NCBI RefSeq assembly: GCF_012849375.1
Contig: NZ_CP051684.1
Span: 806,001 to 870,000, forward strand
Origin: Duganella dendranthematis
GTDB taxonomy: Bacteria > Pseudomonadota > Gammaproteobacteria > Burkholderiales > Burkholderiaceae_D
Direction: 5' to 3'
Length of the DNA: 64,000 bases
Shown: one piece after another, positions 36,015 through 43,199 of the stretch
Position numbering within the stretch: the stretch's first letter is position 1
How the letters are laid out: every line of letters starts with the position of its first letter
Translations under genes and position numbers: made by a program
Notes under the pieces: model-generated
What the model was told of the DNA's origin: nothing
The model's database searches: none
Seen by the model: only the letters and a program-made list of their open reading frames with translations

Positions 36015-36479
36015 ATGCAAAGCAAACCCATCGCAGTCAGCCAGTTCGACGGGACTGTGAATCTACTGAAGCTCAATCTGATCTCCGGTGAACGAGAGAT
36101 CATCGCCGCCGACACAGTCAATGAAGACCATGTGTCGTTCGGCTTGTTTGAGCTGGAAAGCGAGCAGCCGAAGCTGGAGTATCTGGCCCTGCTGGCAACG
36201 CCTGACGGCCCGCTGCTGGTATTCGACGACGACGTGTACTACCCGGAACCCGGCAAGACCACGATCGACATCACCGATGACGGCAATTACTCGCACTTCA
36301 AGCTGATGGATGACGGTGAGCTGGTGTTTGGCCTGTTTTACGAGAGCAAATTTGGCATTGGTCTGCACCCTTACAACCGCACCCGCGAAGACATCGATTT
36401 CTACTATTGGCTCAGCAAGAAAATCAGCGATCCAAAGTTTTATACGACCTACACCAAAGACATTGAATATCTCAGCTAA
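36015..36479 (+). CDS. Putative immunity protein for toxin 1
   Basis: A 154-residue acidic, soluble protein (MQSKPIAVSQFDGTVNLLKL) starting one base after the toxin 1 stop codon. It is beta-rich and aromatic-rich with no signal peptide and no recognised domain. Position, size, acidity and cytosolic nature are those of T6SS immunity proteins. If it neutralises toxin 1 in the cytoplasm, the toxin should act there too. Confidence 0.7.
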   Translation: MQSKPIAVSQFDGTVNLLKLNLISGEREIIAADTVNEDHVSFGLFELESEQPKLEYLALLATPDGPLLVFDDDVYYPEPGKTTIDITDDGNYSHFKLMDDGELVFGLFYESKFGIGLHPYNRTREDIDFYYWLSKKISDPKFYTTYTKDIEYLS

Positions 36480-36508
36480 TCGGCTGACCGCACAGAGAAC
36501 TGCCTGAC

Positions 36509-38152
36509 ATGCCGCCACCACCGCCACCGGAACACTCAATCCTGGAAGACGCCTGGAGCCAGGTGGTGGGCGGCATGGACTGGCTCAAGTCCGTGCTGTT
36601 CGGCGAGTTCGCCGACCACCGGCCGCTGTCGGCCGTGGTGGCCGACATGCTGGTCAGCTTCATTCCCGGCGTGGTCATCGTCACCAGCGCGCGCGATGCG
36701 GTGGCAGTGATCCTGCGGCTGGCCAACCATCCCGAAAAGCGCGAAGAGCTGATGGAATGGGTGCTGCTGAGTGCCTGCCTGATCGTCATCGCGCTGCCAT
36801 TGGCGATGGCCGCCGGCGGCGCGGCGGCGGCCGGCGTTGGCGCGGTGGTGGGCGGCATCGCCGGCTCCGAACTGGGCGCGGCGCTGCGCTCGGTGATGCT
36901 GCTGTTGATCAAAGAGGCCTCCAAGCTGGTGGAGCTGATCCGCTTCCTGCAGAAATTCATTAAAGGCGACATCCTCAAATTCCTGCGCGCCGTCAAGTTT
37001 GCCAAGTACGAAAAGCCGCTGCTGCAAGCGCTGAGCAAAATCAGCGGCAAGCTGGTGGATCTGGTCAAATCGCTGCGCGGCCATCTGGAAAGCCTGAGCT
37101 ATTTCGACCGCGTCAAAGCCACCATCGCCAAGCTGGCGGCGTGGGAGAAAAAGTTCTACGCGGTGCAGCAGGACGCCATCCGCCAGGTGCCCAAAGCGCT
37201 GGCCGAACTGGACGCGCGTCTGACCAAGCTGCTATCCGAAACTGCGCCCAAGGAAGCGCACACGGTGCCCGCCGGCGTGCAAGCCGACAAGGCCGCCGCC
37301 GCCGCGCCGGCCAAGCAACGCGTGAAAGACACGCCGGGCAAAGTAATGCCCAAGGTCGAAGACAAGCCGGCCACGCCCAAACCAAAGCCAGCGACAACAT
37401 CGGCCGCCAAATCAAAACCGAAGCCGAAGGCCGCGCCGAAACCGCCAGCCGCCCCGCCACCACCACTGAAAGACGCGCCCGAGCCCGTCAAGCCGCCTGA
37501 CGAAGGCGCCAACACGAAGAAGCAGGCGGTGGCCGATGTGGCAGTAGCGGCAGACCGGGAGCGCATTACGCAACTGTCCAACGAGGCACGCGAAGCTCAA
37601 AAGAAAGGTGACACGGTACTTGCACAGGCCAAGATTGAAGAAGCACGCGACATCCTCAGACCATATCTTCCAAAAAAGTCAGGCGACTCCTGGGATGAAA
37701 TAGTAAAGCGCCTGGATGTGTCTTCGCCTCGTGACGGTGCAGTTTTCTGGTCTGGAGACCCAAAAACCGCACAAAAGTTTGCAGAGGGAATTCACGGAGT
37801 GACCCTGGAAACTACCGCAGGGGGCAGGATTATCGACGAATGGCCAGATCTAAAATCCTACAACTGGGTTAAAGATAACGGTCCACCACCACATGCCAGG
37901 GATTTATGGAAAGCAGCATCAGAGAAATATGCTGAAGGAGCATCAGGAATCGTGAACACAGTACAAACGGCTGACAAGCTCGATGCCTCTTATACGCTAT
38001 GGCACAATGTAGAGAAACGAGTGATCGCCGATCGCTTGGATACCGGGGATGTCACTGCATTGAACATGTATGTTATTCAAGGAAACGACTTCGTACCTTT
38101 AGAAAAAAATGTGGTCAAATCTCTTATGGCTATTGTAGGCACCGCACCATGA
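36509..38152 (+). CDS. T6SS effector 2 with a CD38/ADP-ribosyl-cyclase-like NADase toxin domain
   Basis: A 547-residue protein. Residues 1 to about 283 repeat the N-terminal module of effector 1 almost exactly; a Pro/Lys/Ala-rich linker (about 290-340, anchor PVKPPDEG-NTKKQ at 326) leads to the toxin (about 395-547). There VFWSGDPKTAQKF, TLETTAGGRIIDEW, LWKAASEKYAEGASGIV and WHNVEKRVI line up by eye with human CD38 LLWSRIKDLAHQF, TLEDTLLGYLADDLTW, FWKTVSRRFAEAACDVV and FGSVEVHNL. CD38 active-site residues Trp125, Glu146, Trp189 and catalytic Glu226 correspond to Trp414, Glu434, Trp467 and Glu502. NAD+ hydrolysis or cyclisation in target cells is the inferred activity. The stop overlaps the first immunity-like gene (ATGA). 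Confidence 0.85.
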   Translation: MPPPPPPEHSILEDAWSQVVGGMDWLKSVLFGEFADHRPLSAVVADMLVSFIPGVVIVTSARDAVAVILRLANHPEKREELMEWVLLSACLIVIALPLAMAAGGAAAAGVGAVVGGIAGSELGAALRSVMLLLIKEASKLVELIRFLQKFIKGDILKFLRAVKFAKYEKPLLQALSKISGKLVDLVKSLRGHLESLSYFDRVKATIAKLAAWEKKFYAVQQDAIRQVPKALAELDARLTKLLSETAPKEAHTVPAGVQADKAAAAAPAKQRVKDTPGKVMPKVEDKPATPKPKPATTSAAKSKPKPKAAPKPPAAPPPPLKDAPEPVKPPDEGANTKKQAVADVAVAADRERITQLSNEAREAQKKGDTVLAQAKIEEARDILRPYLPKKSGDSWDEIVKRLDVSSPRDGAVFWSGDPKTAQKFAEGIHGVTLETTAGGRIIDEWPDLKSYNWVKDNGPPPHARDLWKAASEKYAEGASGIVNTVQTADKLDASYTLWHNVEKRVIADRLDTGDVTALNMYVIQGNDFVPLEKNVVKSLMAIVGTAP

Positions 38153-38784
38153 AAACCCTCTCCCCAAACACCGGCTTGACAAGACTTTATGACTTCTTCA
38201 ACACCACCGGTCTTGAAAGATTGAGTGGCCTGGATAGAAGTTATTTTGAGGGATTAAGTGACAACGAGAAATTAGAGGCTTGGAACTTTCTGAAAAATAA
38301 TTTCCCCTCTTCGGGAGACAAAATAGCGGGATTGTTTCTCCTGAATGCACGCAAAGCACTTGATCTTTTCAAAGAACAAGTAGTTTTACCTCTGGAAGAA
38401 GATCTTTACCCCGAGGACCGGCGCGAGATGGAAGAAAATCGCATGCTCATGTTGCGCTACATTGTCGCGCTTGATAAAGACGAGAAATATGTTGATCTCA
38501 TGAATACCTTTGCAATGAGTGAATTTGACAACGTGAGAGCAGATTTTGCAGAATATTTACCTGTGTGGGGTGCAACAATTCGCTCTCTTGAAATCCTGAA
38601 AGGCATGATTTTTACAGAGACCAAAACAATTCCGATATCTTCCGCCATCCGGAAGTTTATGGCGATTTACGGACTCGACTCCAGCACTGATGAGACTCGT
38701 TACAAAGCACTTTACCGCGCACTACGTTTGGGAAACGAGAGAGAGAAAATTGCTGCGATCACTCAGATTGAAAGCAGGACGTAG
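38149..38784 (+). CDS. Immunity-like protein A1 (paralogue family, copy 1)
   Basis: A 211-residue soluble, helix-rich, acidic protein from ATG 38149, overlapping the stop of the NADase-like effector by 4 bases, so it is the best candidate for that effector's immunity protein. Features shared with the paralogues at 39373 and 40841: an opening LTRLYDFFNTTGLERLSGLD, a middle SLEILKGMIFTET, and a HEAT-like ending YKALYRAL-(9 residues)-AAITQIE. No named domain is recognised. Base composition is more AT-rich than in the flanking chromosome. Confidence 0.75.
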   Translation: MKTLSPNTGLTRLYDFFNTTGLERLSGLDRSYFEGLSDNEKLEAWNFLKNNFPSSGDKIAGLFLLNARKALDLFKEQVVLPLEEDLYPEDRREMEENRMLMLRYIVALDKDEKYVDLMNTFAMSEFDNVRADFAEYLPVWGATIRSLEILKGMIFTETKTIPISSAIRKFMAIYGLDSSTDETRYKALYRALRLGNEREKIAAITQIESRT

Positions 38785-38785
38785 A

Positions 38786-39376
38786 ATGAAAGCGGCGTTC
38801 GATGAATTTATACGCCAGCACAAAATGACTGGAAGTCAAAAGGCTGACGGTTATAGCACGCATGTTTTAGAAAGACTAATGGGTCGGGAAAAGGATATCG
38901 CCTTTAAGCTGCTCGAACAAGAATTGCCTTGGTCAGCTCACTGGATTTTTCTCATCGATGCAGAGCGGGCAGTAGCGGTCCTGAAAGCACAGGAACAAGC
39001 GTTACGCGGCGATCCTCATGGGGATGTTTATATGATTCAGCAGAATCTGGTGAGCTACACCGGCGACTTGCTCTATCAAAAACACATGATCGAGGATTAT
39101 CCTAACTATATCGAGAAGAAGCGGCCGCTCGTGGTGGATGCCGTTCATCGCACACCCGCCAACGCAGACACGGTCAGTTTTTTCAGGCGTGTCATCCTGT
39201 TCGAAGTCAACCCCAATGCAGTTGCACGCGCAAGCCGTCACTTGCTGGACTCGCTCGGATTTTCCTGCGCTACAGAGCTCAGCAAGAAGGATTACGATCA
39301 ACTGACCAGTCATTTGAGAAGCGAAGACGACGAGCTTAAGCAGAAAGCCTTGAAGCAGATCGGAGTCGTGGCATGA
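38786..39376 (+). CDS. Immunity-like protein B1
   Basis: A 196-residue soluble protein from ATG 38786, one base after the A1 stop. It is clearly paralogous to the protein at 39995 (both begin with AAFDEF-RQH-MTGS-KADGYS and share the motifs QELPWSA-WI and HLRSED). The order of helices and the HEAT-like ending also parallel the A-type proteins, suggesting distant common origin. No catalytic motif is visible. Confidence 0.72.
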   Translation: MKAAFDEFIRQHKMTGSQKADGYSTHVLERLMGREKDIAFKLLEQELPWSAHWIFLIDAERAVAVLKAQEQALRGDPHGDVYMIQQNLVSYTGDLLYQKHMIEDYPNYIEKKRPLVVDAVHRTPANADTVSFFRRVILFEVNPNAVARASRHLLDSLGFSCATELSKKDYDQLTSHLRSEDDELKQKALKQIGVVA

Positions 39377-40011
39377 TGAGTACATCCTCACCGGGGTTGA
39401 CCAGGTTTTACGCCTTCTTTGAATCTTGGGGGCGGGAGCGTCTTGATGGACTCGACGCGAGCCACTTTCGCGGCCTCACTGACAGCGAGACAGAAGAGGC
39501 GTGGAATTTTCTTGAGAAAAACCTTGCGGTCTCTTTGGAGAGCACACGCGGATTGTATCTGATTAACCCGCTAAGAGCTGTTGAAGAGTTTAAGAAACAG
39601 GTCTCTATGCCGATAGCTGAGAGCACTTATCGCGATCAGCGATGCGCAAGAGAGGAAAATCGCACGCTGATGCTTCATCTTATCTTGTCGCACGAGCCCG
39701 CGCGCGCGTACGTTGAAATCCTCAACGCATTTGCGTCCAGCGAGTTTGCAGACGTCCGAGCAAGATTTGCGGACTATCTCCCGGTTGCAGAGGTTTCACA
39801 ACGTTCGTTAGACCTGCTTAAAGGAATGATTTTTACAGAGACGGACAGCATCGCGCAATCACTCGCGATCTCCAAATTCATGGCCGTTCGAGGCTACAAT
39901 TTTAAATTCCGCGATGAGCATTACAAAGCACTTTACCGCGCGCTGACGTCGAGCGATGAAGAGGAGAAAAGGGCTGCTATCCAGCAGATCGAAAATGACC
40001 GCAGCATTTGA
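39373..40011 (+). CDS. Immunity-like protein A2 (paralogue of 38149)
   Basis: A 212-residue protein whose start overlaps the B1 stop (ATGATGA). It shares with A1 the segments LTRFYAFFESWGRERLDGLD, EEAWNFLEKN, GLYLINPLRAVEEFKKQV, LKGMIFTETDSI and HYKALYRAL. Substitutions are spread over the whole protein, as expected for duplicated immunity genes diverging to meet different toxins. Function is unknown. Confidence 0.72.
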   Translation: MMSTSSPGLTRFYAFFESWGRERLDGLDASHFRGLTDSETEEAWNFLEKNLAVSLESTRGLYLINPLRAVEEFKKQVSMPIAESTYRDQRCAREENRTLMLHLILSHEPARAYVEILNAFASSEFADVRARFADYLPVAEVSQRSLDLLKGMIFTETDSIAQSLAISKFMAVRGYNFKFRDEHYKALYRALTSSDEEEKRAAIQQIENDRSI

Positions 40012-40576
40012 TGAGTTTATGCGGCAACACCGCATGACCGGCAGCGAGAAGGCTGACGGATACAGCCCGAGTGTGTTCGTGGATCTTAGCGAAGAAGAAA
40101 AGCCCATCGTCCTGTCATTGCTGCTGCAGGAATTGCCTTGGTCCGCAGACTGGATTTGGGTTGTCGCTCCAGATAAAGCAGAAATTGTACTCAAAGAGTG
40201 GATTGAGGCACGGCGCGGAGATCCTTACAGACATGTTTATATGGCCCAGCAAAGTCTGGTCAGACACACCGGAGACTTACGCTACCAGCAGCAAATGGTC
40301 GAGGACTATCCAGGCTATCACGACGAAATGAAACATCGAGTTGTGGATGCCATCCATTACACACCGGTGAACGTGGAGACCATCGCCTTTTTCAAGTATG
40401 TCGTGCTGGAGGATGCGGATGCCGACGCACGTTTTGCCGCCGCGTTTAGCGTGTTGGATAGTCTTCAAGTCCCTGATACCGCCGAATATGAGCAGTTGCT
40501 GGGCCATCTGCGAAGTGAGGATGTGGAACTCAGGGCTGCGGCATTGGCACAGCTAGACCAACAGTTCGGGAACTAA
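39995..40576 (+). CDS. Immunity-like protein B2 (paralogue of 38786)
   Basis: A 193-residue protein starting at ATG 39995, 17 bases inside the end of A2. It shares with B1 the start MTAAFDEFMRQHRMTGSEK, LLQELPWSADWIW, RGDPYRHVYMAQQSLVRHTGDL and VEDYPGY. Together A1-B1 and A2-B2 look like a duplicated two-gene unit. Its partner toxin is not in the window. Confidence 0.72.
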   Translation: MTAAFDEFMRQHRMTGSEKADGYSPSVFVDLSEEEKPIVLSLLLQELPWSADWIWVVAPDKAEIVLKEWIEARRGDPYRHVYMAQQSLVRHTGDLRYQQQMVEDYPGYHDEMKHRVVDAIHYTPVNVETIAFFKYVVLEDADADARFAAAFSVLDSLQVPDTAEYEQLLGHLRSEDVELRAAALAQLDQQFGN

Positions 40577-40581
40577 TTACT

Positions 40582-40848
40582 ATGGCACTTCCACTTGTCC
40601 GTTTGGGCGACCTGACCTCACATGGCGGAAAGGTCATCACCGCTTCGACCACGCATCTGGCGGGCGGCATCGGCATCGCGCGGGTAGGCGACAAAATCAC
40701 CTGTCCGCTACCGGGGCATGGCGTGAATATGATCGTCGAGGGGGCGCCGACGTATCTGATTGGCGGCCGCATGGTGGCGTTGCACGGCCATCATTGCGCC
40801 TGCGGCTGCACATTAATCTCCAGTCTGGTCACCGCAACGCATGGCTGA
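40582..40848 (+). CDS. PAAR-domain protein (T6SS spike tip)
   Basis: An 88-residue protein composed only of a PAAR domain: LVRLGDLTSHGGKVI, IARVGDKITCPLPGHG, and a C-terminal metal-binding LHGHHCACGCTLIS rich in His/Cys. PAAR proteins cap the VgrG trimer and bring effectors. It follows B2 by 5 bases and overlaps the next immunity-like gene by 8 bases, so the whole island from vgrG may be one transcript. Confidence 0.93.
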   Translation: MALPLVRLGDLTSHGGKVITASTTHLAGGIGIARVGDKITCPLPGHGVNMIVEGAPTYLIGGRMVALHGHHCACGCTLISSLVTATHG

Positions 40849-41449
40849 TACGAACGCCTATCAGAACTTCCTGGACTTCTTTTCGCGGCGCGACAAGGAG
40901 CGGCTCGATGGGCTGAATGAAGGCTACTTCAGCGGAATGACGCCCAACGAAAGAAACCAGGCGTTTGAATATTTGCGGCGCTTGGTCGAAGCGGGCGGCG
41001 GCCGGGAGAGCATCCATGGCTTGTTCATCGCCGATTGGGAGCGGGCGACCACTGTTCTGACGCGGCTGCTCAAGGAACACAGGTTCCAGGGCGAAGCAGA
41101 GGTGATCGCCGCCTGGAACGTCTACCGGGTCGAGCGCGACCGTTCGCTGCTGGAGATATTTATCCGCGCCATGTCCAGCGACGACAAACGCGTTCGTCAG
41201 GCGGCCGCGTACTATGTTCCTGCGGATACCGTCACACTGGAGTTACTCGCCGCGCTGAAACAGATGATCCGCGTGGAAACCGATCGACTTGCGGCCATTC
41301 ACGCGGTCAACGCCCTGCTGGCGTGCTATGACGTCAGCAAGGAGTCAGTCGGTGCCAAGCCATACCGGGAAATTTATCTGGGACTGCGTGCCTTAGACTC
41401 CACAGCAAAAGAAGCGGCGTTCAGGCAGCTCGATGCGCTGTATGCGTGA
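40841..41449 (+). CDS. Immunity-like protein A3 (divergent paralogue)
   Basis: A 202-residue protein, less similar to but alignable with A1 and A2: [49 protein letters not shown], and [10 protein letters not shown] near the end. The start overlaps the PAAR gene. It ends convergently with the chemoreceptor gene, overlapping by 29 bases. It is probably an orphan immunity gene, as no toxin lies beside it. Confidence 0.7.
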   Translation: MADTNAYQNFLDFFSRRDKERLDGLNEGYFSGMTPNERNQAFEYLRRLVEAGGGRESIHGLFIADWERATTVLTRLLKEHRFQGEAEVIAAWNVYRVERDRSLLEIFIRAMSSDDKRVRQAAAYYVPADTVTLELLAALKQMIRVETDRLAAIHAVNALLACYDVSKESVGAKPYREIYLGLRALDSTAKEAAFRQLDALYA

Positions 41450-42899
41450 GGCGCCGCGCCGCCACGCCTGCATCCACGCCGCCCGGCTCCAGCTTGAAGG
41501 CTGATACCAGCCCGGTCAGATGTTGCGCTTCCTGCGCCAGCGCATCGGCCGCTGCGGCGTCTTCTTCCACCAAGGCTGAATTCTGCTGCGTGCTCTCGTC
41601 AAACTCGACAATGGCGCTGTTGATGCGCTCGATGCCTTCGTTCTGCTCCTGGTTGGCGTTGCTCATCTCGCCCATGATGGCGGTCACGCGCTGCACGCTG
41701 TCCACCACTTCCAGCATGGTGGCCCCGGCTTCTTCCACCAGCTTGTTGCCGCCCTCCACCGTCTGCACGGTGTTGCCGATCAGCTCCTTGATTTCCTTGG
41801 CGGCCGCCGCCGAGCGGTGCGCCAGGCTGCGCACTTCGGACGCCACCACCGCAAAGCCCCGGCCCTGCTCGCCGGCGCGCGCCGCTTCCACCGCCGCGTT
41901 CAGCGCCAGGATATTGGTCTGGAAGGCGATGCCGTCGATCACCGAGATGATGTCGACAATCTGCCGCGATGAGGCGTTGATCTCGCCCATGGTATCGACC
42001 ACCTGCCGCACCGCCGCGCCGCCTTTGGCGGCAATGGTGGATGCGCTCTGCGCCAGTTCGTTGGCCTGGCGCGCGCTTTCGTTATTGGCGCGCACCGTGG
42101 CCGCCAGTCGCGCCATCGCCGCCGCCGTCTGCTCGATGCTGCCGGCCTGCCGTTCGGTACGGCGCGACAATTCCGCGTTGCCCTGCGCGATCTCGCCCGA
42201 GGCGCCGGCAATGGTATGCGCGCCATCGCGCACGCCGGCAATCGTGTCGCGCATGGTCACCAGCATCTCCAGCAGCGAACGCGCCAGCCGGCTGCGCGGC
42301 CTCGCCTCGGTGGCCGACAGGTCGATCCGGCCCTCGATCGCAGCCAGCGCGGCAACGATGCTTTCCAGTTCAGCGGCCTGGTTGGCGGCGCGCCGCAGGA
42401 TCGTAGCCAGAAAGATCAGCACCGCCGACTCCACCACCACATACGCGGCGTGAATAAACACGGTCGACAGCTGCGGCCGGGTGAAGCACATCACGCCGTA
42501 GTTCCATTCCTGCAGATAGTGGAAACTCAGATGGTGCACGGCGATGACGGCCGCCGCGACGACAATCGGCCGCCAGTCGCGGTAAGCCAGCAGGAAGGCA
42601 AGATAAACGAAAATACCGAAGTGCAGCTCGGTCAGCCCGGCGCCCTGATGGATGTTCAGCGCCGCAAACACCATGACCGCCACCGCCACCGCGCAGCGCG
42701 TCAGCAGCGAACCGGGCGCCGTGTAGTGCAGCGCACTCGGCACGCCGGCCGCCGGCAGGCCGATCAGCAGCGCCAAGTGCCAGGTGTCGTACAGTCCCGC
42801 CAGCGCCAGCGAGAACAGCTGCAAAGCCCACAGCACGCACAGCATCATCTTGTCGGCTTGCACGCCGATCGCTTGCAAAGGATCGTATTGCTTGGTCAT
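41421..42899 (-). CDS. Methyl-accepting chemotaxis protein with a membrane-embedded sensor
   Basis: About 492 residues from ATG 42899 (GGGAG site 6 bases upstream). The N-terminal ~190 residues contain about six hydrophobic helices ([86 protein letters not shown]) and no periplasmic ligand domain. The rest is a standard signalling domain with the hairpin tip [37 protein letters not shown]. It senses something in the membrane or cytosol, such as energy state or a lipophilic ligand. Confidence 0.92.
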   Translation of the reverse strand: MTKQYDPLQAIGVQADKMMLCVLWALQLFSLALAGLYDTWHLALLIGLPAAGVPSALHYTAPGSLLTRCAVAVAVMVFAALNIHQGAGLTELHFGIFVYLAFLLAYRDWRPIVVAAAVIAVHHLSFHYLQEWNYGVMCFTRPQLSTVFIHAAYVVVESAVLIFLATILRRAANQAAELESIVAALAAIEGRIDLSATEARPRSRLARSLLEMLVTMRDTIAGVRDGAHTIAGASGEIAQGNAELSRRTERQAGSIEQTAAAMARLAATVRANNESARQANELAQSASTIAAKGGAAVRQVVDTMGEINASSRQIVDIISVIDGIAFQTNILALNAAVEAARAGEQGRGFAVVASEVRSLAHRSAAAAKEIKELIGNTVQTVEGGNKLVEEAGATMLEVVDSVQRVTAIMGEMSNANQEQNEGIERINSAIVEFDESTQQNSALVEEDAAAADALAQEAQHLTGLVSAFKLEPGGVDAGVAARRLTHTAHRAA

Positions 42900-43089
42900 G
42901 AATCGCTCCCGGCGAGCCGGTCTGCACAACGCGACTGCACGCGATGACGGGCCAGCTTATAATTTGCGTCACGGCTTACCGCATCATTCAATTATAGGAT
43001 CGTCGTTTGCCCAGTGGAAAGGCAGCGTAGCGGAAGGCGGAGTGGGCGCAACACTTGCATACGGATACTCTCAGTTTCCATAGGCGTTA

Positions 43090-43104
43090 TGTAGTAAAAT
43101 TTCT
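43090..43104 (+). promoter_or_regulatory. HexR-like operator 1 upstream of zwf-hexR
   Basis: TGTAGTAAAATTTCT matches the HexR consensus at 12 of 15 positions and is almost identical to the site in front of edd. It lies in the ~300-base space (42900-43199) between the chemoreceptor gene and zwf; nothing else is recognised there apart from the second site. Confidence 0.7.
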
Positions 43105-43121
43105 TGCAAACGGCTCTTATA

Positions 43122-43136
43122 AGTAGTAAATTTACA
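43122..43136 (+). promoter_or_regulatory. HexR-like operator 2 upstream of zwf-hexR
   Basis: AGTAGTAAATTTACA, containing the palindrome GTAAATTTAC, matches the consensus at 12 of 15 positions. It is centred 32 bases (three helical turns) after operator 1, so two HexR dimers could bind one DNA face. Confidence 0.65.
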
Positions 43137-43199
43137 TTGGCGGCCGCAACCATCTCGCGGCCATTCCTTCGGCACTTTTTTTGCGACGATTTTCATACT

